Assembly (NCBI GenBank): GCA_002694345.1
Contig: NZLV01000119.1
Location: 1 to 13,101, forward strand
DNA from: Maricaulis sp.
GTDB taxonomy: Bacteria; Pseudomonadota; Alphaproteobacteria; Caulobacterales; Maricaulaceae
Direction of reading: 5' to 3'
DNA length: 13,101 nt
The notes under the pieces are model-generated. The model saw only the letters and a program-made list of their open reading frames with translations, did not search any database and had not been told where the DNA came from. Below are positions 1 through 6,491 of the stretch, one piece after another. A program made the translations under genes and the position numbers. Within the stretch, counting starts at the first letter, position 1. Every line of letters begins with the position of its first letter.

Positions 1-655
1 AAGTCTCTAGCACTTCGCGAGCCACGGCGCGATTGATCGGTGATTTTTTTGCCAGTGCCAGCTTGTCCATCCGCGCGACGAGACGGCGCACATCGGCGAC
101 CGAGCGTTCCATGCGCGGCAGGAGGTAATCAATCACCCCCGGATGGATGGACACGCCCCGGTCAGCGAGCTGTTTCTCGATCAGGCGGGTGATCAGTTCA
201 TCATCGGCTTCGTGCAGGTCGGTATGCGGCAAGGCACGCAGGCGCGAGACCAGATCCGGCAGCTGGGCCGGCCACAGGACCGGCGGCTTGCGCGCAGTCA
301 GGAGCAGCGCGGGAATATCGCCTTCAGACGCACGGTTGAGCGTATGGAAAAGCGCGTCATCCTCGACACCCTGATCGAGATCCTCGACCACCAGACACTG
401 CCCTGCGGGAACCTCCGGTAGACGCTCATGCAGCTGAGCGGCGGACAGGATGAGGGCCTGGCTGTTGGCCGCCCAGATTGCGGCAAGATGGGATTTGCCG
501 GCGCCTTCCGGCCCGATCAGGGCCATGACATGGCGCGGCCAGTCATGCCAGCGGCCCAGCGCGGCCAGGGCTTCGGCATTGGACGGCCCCAGGATCAGGC
601 TCTGCGCAGAGAAATCCTCGCGCACAGGCAGATCAAGCGCCAATTGGGGTGTCAT
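1..655 (-). CDS. hdaA: HdaA, DnaA-related regulator of replication initiation (partial, 3' end beyond window)
   Basis: This is an AAA+ protein of the Hda/DnaA-homologue family. With the beta sliding clamp it stimulates ATP hydrolysis by DnaA and so prevents re-initiation. The first 218 codons are present; family members are about 220-240 residues, so only a short C-terminal piece is missing. An N-terminal clamp-binding motif QLALDL lies at residues 4-9. Walker A GPEGAGKS is at 48-55 and a Walker B-like VVEDLD at about 89-94. A DLVSRL box follows at 134-139, and a sensor II-like segment (RSVADVRR) lies near the C-terminus. There is no DnaA DNA-binding domain IV within the visible part, which fits Hda rather than DnaA. 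The ATG at 655 puts the clamp motif at its usual N-terminal place. The gene lies 43 bp downstream of the DUF2066 gene on the same strand and probably shares its transcript. Confidence 0.9.
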   Translation of the reverse strand, partial: MTPQLALDLPVREDFSAQSLILGPSNAEALAALGRWHDWPRHVMALIGPEGAGKSHLAAIWAANSQALILSAAQLHERLPEVPAGQCLVVEDLDQGVEDDALFHTLNRASEGDIPALLLTARKPPVLWPAQLPDLVSRLRALPHTDLHEADDELITRLIEKQLADRGVSIHPGVIDYLLPRMERSVADVRRLVARMDKLALAKKSPINRAVAREVLET

Positions 656-698
656 TCCGGATCCGCCGTTTTGAGTCACGTCCAACCAGGACCGAGGC

Positions 699-1781
699 TC
701 AGCGCGTGGTGAGAACCACCCAGCCCAGTCCAGGGTGTTCTTCCAATGTCGCGCCGCGCTCGGCAAGCTCGGACACCAGCTGTTCAAATGCACCACGATA
801 GCTGACCGTCATGCGGGCCCCGTCGCGGGACAGCGCATCCAGCTGGGCGTTCTGGACCAGGGAGGCCCGCGTCAGCGCCTGCTGCAGACGGCGCCATTCC
901 GGCAGACCGGAATACATCACGGTGACGCGCAGCTCGGTTTCCTCGCCATCCCGCACGATGGACTGGACCTTCCAGGCTTCCTCGCGGTCGGCCACGAAAT
1001 CCCGGGCCCCGGCATTCCAGTCGCCATAGATCGTCTGCGGACCCCAGGTTTCCACCGCCAGCGTGCCGTCGGGCAGAACTTCCAGCAGATAGCCGCCGAA
1101 GCGGCGAGCGCCTCCGCGTTCGCCGGCCCGCAGGACCGCGATCCGGTTGACGCCTTGAGCGCGGGCCAGTTCGAGCAAGGCCGTCTCGTCCAGCTCGAGC
1201 GCCTGACGGGCCGTGATGGCGGCGCGCGCGGGCGTCACGGTTGGCGTCAGGGCATTGGAGAAATTCTGCCGCCAGGCCGCGCGCCAGGGATTGTTCTCCC
1301 AGAGCAGGAAACCGGACTCGGCTTCATAGACCGGCAAAACCAGCATGGGCCGCGACTGGCTTTCCACGAAGGGCACACCATAGGCTTCCATGACCCGCGC
1401 CACCGAACGCGGGTGGAAACCGACATCCAGTTCAGCGAGGTAGCGCGTGGCGCTGCGCTGTTCATTGCGGATTTCCAGGCCGGATATCATCTCGGCAATG
1501 ATCGCGTCGGACAAGGTGAAGCCCGGCTGCGTCTCACCGTACTCATCCATGTGGGGCTGAAGATCGAGCGGGGTATCCACCCGGTCCTCGGCCAGCGTAA
1601 GCCGCCGGACCAGGCGGCGGGCCGCTTCGCGCTGCCCTTGCTGGAGGGCCTGCTGATAGGCTTCCAGAGCATTCGATGCCGTCGCATCGATCGCCACGCC
1701 GGTGATGGTGTAGGGGTCATCTGCCTGAGCGGAAGACAGGGACGCCAAGCTGAGGCATAAGGCGGCGAGGAATGAACGCAC
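699..1781 (-). CDS. DUF2066 domain-containing secreted protein
   Basis: A 360-residue protein starting at GTG (1781). The start is chosen because AGGAG sits six bases upstream and because it exposes a clean signal peptide, MRSFLAALCLSLASLSSAQA, cut before DDPYTITG. The mature protein therefore acts in the periplasm or envelope. The N-terminal part, with its helical segment rich in Q, A and R (about residues 35-60) and following LDVGFHPRSVARVM region, resembles DUF2066 proteins. I recall these next to hdaA and purM in alphaproteobacteria. No catalytic motif is evident and the function is unknown. The reading frame stays open far upstream through the antisense of purM, so an automatic caller could over-extend it to 2978; the RBS and signal peptide argue against that. 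It is probably the first gene of a transcript continuing into hdaA. Family assignment is from sequence resemblance and context. Confidence 0.8.
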   Translation of the reverse strand: MRSFLAALCLSLASLSSAQADDPYTITGVAIDATASNALEAYQQALQQGQREAARRLVRRLTLAEDRVDTPLDLQPHMDEYGETQPGFTLSDAIIAEMISGLEIRNEQRSATRYLAELDVGFHPRSVARVMEAYGVPFVESQSRPMLVLPVYEAESGFLLWENNPWRAAWRQNFSNALTPTVTPARAAITARQALELDETALLELARAQGVNRIAVLRAGERGGARRFGGYLLEVLPDGTLAVETWGPQTIYGDWNAGARDFVADREEAWKVQSIVRDGEETELRVTVMYSGLPEWRRLQQALTRASLVQNAQLDALSRDGARMTVSYRGAFEQLVSELAERGATLEEHPGLGWVVLTTR

Positions 1782-1811
1782 GGGAAACTCCTGAGGATTC
1801 TTTGCCGCGCC

Positions 1812-1817
1812 ACTATA
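1812..1817 (-). promoter_or_regulatory. Candidate -10 element for the DUF2066-hdaA transcript
   Basis: Read on the minus strand this is TATAGT, five of six matches to the sigma-70 -10 consensus, about 31 bases upstream of the GTG start. The matching -35 position 17 bp further upstream reads CTTCAC, which is weak. Assignment rests on the -10 match and position alone. Confidence 0.3.
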
Positions 1818-1848
1818 CCCGGACGCAGTCCCGCGTGAAGCCCGTGGC

Positions 1849-1877
1849 TTGCTTCGAAAGCGGGTTTCGACTGTACT
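1849..1877 (+). promoter_or_regulatory. Candidate purM promoter with an inverted repeat in the spacer
   Basis: TTGCTT (1849-1854) and TGTACT (1872-1877) are separated by exactly 17 bp and lie 34 bp before the purM ATG. Each is only a partial match to the sigma-70 consensus. The spacer is almost filled by an inverted repeat, TCGAAA-GCGGG-TTTCGA (1854-1870), which could be an operator. Both ideas are inference from pattern. Confidence 0.25.
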
Positions 1878-1910
1878 CCGCCGCACTTTGGACCAGACGA
1901 GGGAATCGGC

Positions 1911-2951
1911 ATGTCCGAAACCGACAAAACCCCGCCGAAAAACGGCCTGACCTACGCCGATAGCGGCGTCGATATCGACGCCGGAGACGCCTTGGTCGAC
2001 CGGATCAAACCGCTGGCAGCTGCCACGCGCCGGGCTGGCGCCGCAGCAGATCTGGGCGGTTTCGGTGGCGCTTTCGATCTGAAGGCAGCCGGCTATGAGG
2101 ATCCGATCCTGATTTCCGGTACGGACGGTGTCGGCACCAAGCTGAAACTGGCCATCGCCACGGGCAAGGTGGACACGGTGGGCATCGACCTGGTCGCCAT
2201 GTGCGTCAATGATGTGCTGGCCCAGGGTGCCGAGCCGCTCTTCTTCCTGGACTATCTGGCCTGTTCCAAGCTCGACCCGGCGCGCGGCGAAGCGATCGTC
2301 AAAGGCATTTCGGATGGCTGCCGCGAAAGCGGCTGCGCCCTGATCGGTGGCGAGACCGCCGAAATGCCGGGCATGTATGAGGGCGATGATTTCGACCTCG
2401 CCGGCTTTGTCGTGGGCGCTGCGGAACGCGGCCGCCTTCTGCCGGATCACGACGCAATGCAGGACGGCGATGTTCTGGTCGGCCTCGCCTCCTCCGGCGT
2501 GCACTCGAACGGCTTCTCCCTGGTGCGCAAGGTGATGGAAGTGGCCGGTCTGGACTGGTCCGACCCGGCACCCTTCGCTGAGGGCCAGACGCTGGGCGAA
2601 GTCTTCCTGACGCCGACCCGCCTCTATGTGAAATCCTGCATTCCGCTGATCAAGTCCGGCCTGGTGAAGGGGCTTGCCCACATCACCGGCGGTGGTCTGG
2701 TAGAAAATCCGCCGCGCATGATGCCGGACCATCTGGTCGCGACGATCGATTATGCGAGTTTCGAGCTTCCGCCGCTCTTCCAGTGGCTGGAATCCACGGG
2801 CGGAATTGCCCGCTCTGAAATGCACCGGACCTTCAATTGCGGCATCGGCATGCTGCTTTGTGTCGCGGCTGACAAGGTCGATGCTGTCATGGATGCGCTT
2901 GCCTTGACCGGCGAGACCGCCATGATTGTCGGTCGTGTCGACAAGGCCTGA
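1911..2951 (+). CDS. purM: Phosphoribosylformylglycinamidine cyclo-ligase (AIR synthetase)
   Basis: This cytoplasmic enzyme closes the imidazole ring of FGAM, using ATP, to give AIR, step five of de novo purine synthesis. At 346 residues it has the usual PurM length. Family motifs are clear: YADSGVDID (15-23), DGVGTK (72-77), MCVND (97-101), GGETAEMP (145-152), and later SSGVHSNGFS, HITGGGLVENPPR and FNCGIGM. The ATG at 1911 gives a typical N-terminus; a GAGG lies 9-10 bases upstream. It heads an apparent purM-purN-arfB operon and diverges from the DUF2066-hdaA pair across 129 bp. A GAATC site at 1903-1907 touches the ribosome-binding region. No defect is visible. Confidence 0.98.
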   Translation: MSETDKTPPKNGLTYADSGVDIDAGDALVDRIKPLAAATRRAGAAADLGGFGGAFDLKAAGYEDPILISGTDGVGTKLKLAIATGKVDTVGIDLVAMCVNDVLAQGAEPLFFLDYLACSKLDPARGEAIVKGISDGCRESGCALIGGETAEMPGMYEGDDFDLAGFVVGAAERGRLLPDHDAMQDGDVLVGLASSGVHSNGFSLVRKVMEVAGLDWSDPAPFAEGQTLGEVFLTPTRLYVKSCIPLIKSGLVKGLAHITGGGLVENPPRMMPDHLVATIDYASFELPPLFQWLESTGGIARSEMHRTFNCGIGMLLCVAADKVDAVMDALALTGETAMIVGRVDKA

Positions 2952-2971
2952 TCCGGCTGGGAACAGAATCA

Positions 2972-3622
2972 ATGGCAAAGACCAAGATCGCCGTGCTCAT
3001 CTCCGGGCGCGGTTCGAACATGCAGGCTTTGATCGAAGCCGCCAAGCATGAGGACTATCCGGCCGAGATCGTGCTGGTCGCCTCGAACAATCCCGATGCG
3101 CCGGGCCTCGATGTGGCGCGTGCGGCCGGGATAGAGACGGAAGTCGTCAATCATCGCGACTATGAGGACCGCGAGGCCTTCGAGGAAGCGCTGGACCAGA
3201 CGATCAAGCTTTACGGCGCGCGCATTGTCTGCCTGGCCGGTTTCATGCGCATCCTGACGCCCTGGTTCACCGAGCGCTGGCGCGACCTGCTGATCAATAT
3301 CCATCCCTCGCTTCTGCCGGCCTTCAAGGGGCTGCACACGCATGAGCGGGCGCTGGAACAGGGCGTGCGCATCCATGGCTGCACGGTCCACTATGTCCGT
3401 CCGGAAATGGATGATGGCCCGATCATCGGCCAAGCGGCCGTCCCGGTCCTGCCGGGCGATACGCCGGACGTGCTGTCCCAGCGGGTTCTCGATGCCGAAC
3501 ACCAGCTCTATCCGCAATGTGTGGCCCTGGCCTGCTCCGGCAAGGCCCGCGTCGCCGGCGAGCGCGTGCGCCTGCAGGCCCGCGAATTCGGCGCCGAACT
3601 GCTGATGAACCCGCACGACTAG
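2972..3622 (+). CDS. purN: Phosphoribosylglycinamide formyltransferase (GAR transformylase)
   Basis: PurN transfers the formyl group of 10-formyl-tetrahydrofolate to GAR, giving FGAR, step three of de novo purine synthesis. The 216-residue protein begins with the phosphate-binding loop ISGRGSN (10-16). It carries the catalytic set Asn109 and His111 in NIHPSLLP, and Asp147 in the MDDGP segment; these match E. coli Asn106, His108 and Asp144 with a constant offset of three. The folate-pocket KGLHTHERAL segment follows NIHPSLLP. The gene starts 20 bp after purM with only a weak GGGA upstream, so translation may be partly coupled to purM. A GAATC site (2966-2970) lies in this short gap. Its TAG stop is directly followed by the ATG of arfB. 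Confidence 0.97.
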   Translation: MAKTKIAVLISGRGSNMQALIEAAKHEDYPAEIVLVASNNPDAPGLDVARAAGIETEVVNHRDYEDREAFEEALDQTIKLYGARIVCLAGFMRILTPWFTERWRDLLINIHPSLLPAFKGLHTHERALEQGVRIHGCTVHYVRPEMDDGPIIGQAAVPVLPGDTPDVLSQRVLDAEHQLYPQCVALACSGKARVAGERVRLQAREFGAELLMNPHD

Positions 3623-4042
3623 ATGCGTATCACCGACACGCTGGCCATTGACGAGGCCTGGATTGAGGAGAGCTTCATGCGCGCCTCCGGTCCGGGGGGC
3701 CAGCATGTCAACAAGACGGAGAGCGCGGTCCAGCTGCGCTTTGACCTGTCCGCCTGTTCGGTGCTCGATGAGGGTCAGGTCTCGCGCCTGAGACGCCTGG
3801 CCGGATCCCGCCTCACCCTGGACGGGACGATCCTGATCCGCTGCGACAGTCACCGCATGCGCGAGCGCAACCGGGCCGAGGCGCGGGAGCGATTGCGGGC
3901 CCTGATCGAGCGCTGTCTGGAGGCGCCGAAGCCGCGCAAGAAATCACGCCCCTCCCTCGCCTCGGTCAAACGCGCCAAGGCCGCCAAGACCCAGCGTTCC
4001 CAGACCAAGGCCCTGCGCCGCAAACCGGCGCGGGACGACTAG
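3623..4042 (+). CDS. arfB: Alternative ribosome-rescue factor ArfB (GGQ peptidyl-tRNA hydrolase)
   Basis: ArfB (YaeJ/ICT1 type) enters stalled ribosomes lacking a stop codon and hydrolyses the peptidyl-tRNA. The 139-residue protein has the compact release-factor catalytic domain, with GPGGQHVNK (23-31) carrying the GGQ motif at 25-27. A long basic tail from about residue 98, rich in K and R, is the segment that in this family sits in the empty mRNA channel. It lacks the codon-recognition domains of RF1 and RF2. The ATG follows the purN TAG with zero spacing and no visible Shine-Dalgarno sequence, so translation probably depends on re-initiation after purN. Its TAG stop overlaps the TAG of the convergent deaminase gene by four bases (CTAG). 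Confidence 0.93.
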   Translation: MRITDTLAIDEAWIEESFMRASGPGGQHVNKTESAVQLRFDLSACSVLDEGQVSRLRRLAGSRLTLDGTILIRCDSHRMRERNRAEARERLRALIERCLEAPKPRKKSRPSLASVKRAKAAKTQRSQTKALRRKPARDD

Positions 4043-5058
4043 GTCGCGGCTTCCAGAACCGCGTCGATCTCGGCGAGATAGCCGGCTTTCTCGGCATCGG
4101 ACAGGAAACTGCCCTCGAAGGAATTGCGCGCCAGGGTGATGATCTCGTCGGCCGTGAGACCGATGGCATCCCCCGTGCGAATGAAGTTGTCGTTCACATA
4201 GCCGCCAAAATAGGCCGGGTCGTCCGAATTGACGGTGGCGTGCAGCCCGGCGGCCAGCATGCGCTTGAGCGGATGGTCTTCCAGACGCTTCACCCCGCAC
4301 AGGCGCAGATTGGAGAGCGGGCAGACGGTGAGCGTGATGCCGCTTTCAGCCAAACGCCGGGTCAGAGCTTCGTCTTCCAAGGAGCGATTGCCATGGTCGA
4401 GCCGGTCGATCTTGAGCAGATCGAGCGCCTCGATCACGTATTCCGGCGGCCCTTCCTCACCGGCATGGGCGACACGCAGCAGCCCCAGCGAGCCGGCGGC
4501 ATCGAAGACGCGCTGGAATTTCGATGGCGGATGCCCCAGCTCGGAACTGTCCAGCCCGACCCCGTCGATCCGGTGCAGCCAGGGCTTGGCCATGTCCAGG
4601 GTCTCGAAGGCGGCCTCTTCGGAAAGATGGCGCAGGAAGCACAGGATGAGCTTGGACGTCATGCCCCATTCCGCCTGCGCCTGGTCAAGCGCCCGCGTGA
4701 TGCCGGTCATGACCGTGTCGAAGGCGATGCCGCGGTCGGTATGTCCCTGGGGATCAAAGAAGACCTCCACATGGCGCACATTGTCGACGCGAACGCGCTC
4801 CAGATAGGCCCAGGTGAGATCAAAGAAGTCCTGTTCCTGAACCAGGACATTCATGCCGACATAGTAGATGTCGAGGAAATCCTGGAGATTGGAGAAGTCG
4901 TAGGCGGCGCGGATTTCCTCGACGGATTTGAAGGGAATTTCCAGACCATTGCGCTGGGCCAGGGCGAACATGAGTTCCGGTTCCAGCGAGCCTTCCAGAT
5001 GCAAATGGAGCTCGGCCTTGGGCAGGGCTTCGATCAGGCGGACAAGATCGGGGGACAT
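4039..5058 (-). CDS. Adenine deaminase of the adenosine deaminase family
   Basis: A zinc amidohydrolase of 339 residues that hydrolytically deaminates a purine to its 6-oxo form. Expected metal and catalytic residues are present: His18 and His20 in HLHLEGS, His198 and Glu201 in HAGEE, His222 in LDHG, and Asp279/Asp280 in NSDDP. FFDPQGHTDRGI (100-111), SSELGHPPSKF (171-181) and NSDDPAYFGGY match the adenine deaminase branch (Pseudomonas PA0148 and yeast Aah1 type) rather than true adenosine deaminase. Adenine to hypoxanthine is therefore the likely reaction, in purine salvage. The ATG at 5058 is chosen for AAGGAG six bases upstream; the frame stays open to 5235 without support. It lies 67 bp downstream of the CadC-like regulator on the same strand. 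Many pipelines would name it simply adenosine deaminase. Confidence 0.9.
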   Translation of the reverse strand: MSPDLVRLIEALPKAELHLHLEGSLEPELMFALAQRNGLEIPFKSVEEIRAAYDFSNLQDFLDIYYVGMNVLVQEQDFFDLTWAYLERVRVDNVRHVEVFFDPQGHTDRGIAFDTVMTGITRALDQAQAEWGMTSKLILCFLRHLSEEAAFETLDMAKPWLHRIDGVGLDSSELGHPPSKFQRVFDAAGSLGLLRVAHAGEEGPPEYVIEALDLLKIDRLDHGNRSLEDEALTRRLAESGITLTVCPLSNLRLCGVKRLEDHPLKRMLAAGLHATVNSDDPAYFGGYVNDNFIRTGDAIGLTADEIITLARNSFEGSFLSDAEKAGYLAEIDAVLEAAT

Positions 5059-5125
5059 GGCGAACTCCTTCTGGCTGGCGTCCAGAATCCGCGCTTTGCC
5101 GGGGGCTGGCAAGGCCTGCTGCTGA

Positions 5126-6346
5126 TCAACAGGTCTCGCCGGTCGCCTGTTGCAGGTCGGTGCACAGGGACGCGGCGGCTTCTGCATCGCCGGATGCCGC
5201 CAGAAGGCCGGACAGGCCGCGTACCGCTTCCGCATTGAGCGGATCCAGCGTCAAAACACGGCGATACCAGAGCTCGGCTTCCTCATTGGCGCCGGTTTCC
5301 TGTTTTCGGCGGGCAACGACCAGGCCGACCTCGCTGTGCCAGGGCCGGATTTCCACCGGGTCCACCGCATAGCGCCGCTCCATCGCGCCCCAGGCCTGTT
5401 CCAGATAGGGCGTCGACCGGTCGGGCGCGCCCATCAGGGTGTAGAGCTCGGACAGATTGATCATCGTCCCCCAATCATCGGGATCGATCACCAGGGCGCG
5501 TTCATAGGCGCGTTCGGCCTGGGCAAACTCGCCCGCTGCCGACAGGGCCAGCCCCAGCGCCCGCCAGGCCCGCGTGTGCGACGGATCGATATCGGTGGCC
5601 CGCCGGGCCAGGGCCACGGCGCGTTCCAGCGCTGCCTGCGCCGTCTCGCTGTCCAGCCATCCGGACTGGAGAGCCTGGGTGAGCGTGGTCCGCCCCTGCC
5701 CCTGGGAGCCCGGTCCCTCATAGCGGATCTGGCGCTGGGTCAGCGCATTGGCGAGACCGGCGAGGGCCGGAGCATTGTCCGGGTCGAGCTCCAGCGCGTC
5801 GGTATAGAGGCGAAGGGCCGATTCATTATCGGCCCGCCGGAACTGGGAATAAAACCCATCCGCCCGCTCCAGAAGGCGCGTGATCGCATCCTGCGGCGCG
5901 TCCGCTTCCGGCTCGGGAGACTGGGTGAGACCGTAGAGAAAGGCCGCCAGGAACAGCACGACCAGAACCACCGTGCCGATCAGGGCCTTGCGATGCCAGG
6001 TTTCCGCCGTGGCTGCGAGGCGTTCAGCCGGTGTCGAAACGTCAGCGACCAGCCGGTAGCCTCGCTTGGGCACGGTGGCGACATAGCGCGAATTGCGCGC
6101 CTCATCGCCCAGCGCCTTGCGCAGTTTGAAGACGGTCCGGGTCAGGGCATCATCATTGACATGGACTTCACCCCAGAGCGCCTTGGCGATCTCGTCCTTG
6201 GACATCACCTCGCCGGGCTGGCCGGCCAGCAGGATGAGGAGGTCCATGACACGCGGCTCCAGCTCCACCGTGCCGTCAGGGCCGGTGATCTGGTTGGCGC
6301 GCGCATCCACGCTCCACTCGCCGATAATGACATGCCTGGCTGCCAT
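5126..6346 (-). CDS. CadC-like membrane-anchored winged-helix regulator with periplasmic TPRs
   Basis: A 406-residue putative transcription factor. Residues about 9-100 form an OmpR/PhoB-type winged helix (Trans_reg_C): LEPRVMDLLILLAGQPGEV, then ALTRTVFKLRKALGD and the wing YVATVPKRGYRLV. One hydrophobic helix at about 121-140 (ALIGTVVLVVLFLAAFLYGL) crosses the membrane. The rest is TPR-like, with units ending in LELDPDN, DIDPSHT, VIDPDDW and TLDPLNA. There is no receiver domain, so control is probably by direct sensing across the membrane, as in CadC and ToxR. The ATG at 6346 fits the domain start, although its ribosome-binding site is weak. The gene is upstream of, and co-directional with, the deaminase, and divergent from the S41 peptidase. 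Its targets are unknown; those two neighbours are the first candidates. Confidence 0.88.
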   Translation of the reverse strand: MAARHVIIGEWSVDARANQITGPDGTVELEPRVMDLLILLAGQPGEVMSKDEIAKALWGEVHVNDDALTRTVFKLRKALGDEARNSRYVATVPKRGYRLVADVSTPAERLAATAETWHRKALIGTVVLVVLFLAAFLYGLTQSPEPEADAPQDAITRLLERADGFYSQFRRADNESALRLYTDALELDPDNAPALAGLANALTQRQIRYEGPGSQGQGRTTLTQALQSGWLDSETAQAALERAVALARRATDIDPSHTRAWRALGLALSAAGEFAQAERAYERALVIDPDDWGTMINLSELYTLMGAPDRSTPYLEQAWGAMERRYAVDPVEIRPWHSEVGLVVARRKQETGANEEAELWYRRVLTLDPLNAEAVRGLSGLLAASGDAEAAASLCTDLQQATGETC

Positions 6347-6403
6347 GAGAGTCCGTCGCTGAAGGCCGAAATAAAAAGGTCAGGTGATGAGGAGGCCCCG
6401 GTC

Positions 6404-6436
6404 ATGGCTTTCCAGCACGCGCTGGCGCTTTCGTAA
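6404..6436 (+). CDS. Possible 10-codon leader ORF upstream of the S41 peptidase
   Basis: A mini-ORF, MAFQHALALS, follows a strong Shine-Dalgarno sequence (AGGAGG, 6390-6395) at an ideal 8-base spacing and ends in TAA. It stops 55 bp before the S41 peptidase start and is not in frame with it. A CACACC...GGTGTG inverted repeat (6442-6462) lies in between. The peptide has no run of a single amino acid that would mark a classical attenuator, so it may be a translated leader or chance. It lies in the 145-bp gap between divergent genes. Confidence 0.28.
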   Translation: MAFQHALALS

Positions 6437-6438
6437 AG

Positions 6439-6463
6439 TCACACACCGCGACCCCGGGTGTGA
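6439..6463. repeat. Inverted repeat between the divergent regulator and S41 peptidase genes
   Basis: TCACAC (6439-6444) mirrors GTGTGA (6458-6463); alternatively CACACC (6442-6447) pairs with GGTGTG (6457-6462) around a 9-base loop. It could be an operator for the adjacent winged-helix regulator or an RNA hairpin in the peptidase leader. The half-site order is opposite to that of a CRP site (TGTGA...TCACA). The symmetry is seen directly; the function is inference. Confidence 0.4.
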
Positions 6464-6491
6464 TATCCCTCAATGACGAAGGTTGTTCACC

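Noticed and set aside
1782..2978. Minus-strand frame open antisense to the whole of purM and continuous with the DUF2066 gene (759 codons in all)
   Set aside because: purM is unmistakable on the plus strand. The antisense stretch reads as low-information protein, and the DUF2066 signal peptide and ribosome-binding site mark the true start at 1781. High GC makes such antisense frames common.
5096..5112. Hairpin TTGCC...GGCAA between the regulator and the deaminase
   Set aside because: Only five base pairs with a 7-base loop and no T-tract on the minus strand, so it is not supported as a terminator.
5150..6436. 428-codon plus-strand frame opposite the CadC-like regulator
   Set aside because: The regulator on the other strand has a complete winged helix, membrane segment and TPRs, while this frame has no recognisable domain. 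Only its last ten codons, which have their own ribosome-binding site, are kept as a possible leader ORF.
6439..6463. CRP/FNR-type operator
   Set aside because: The half-sites are in the opposite order (TCACA...TGTGA) and the spacing is too wide for a CRP dimer site.
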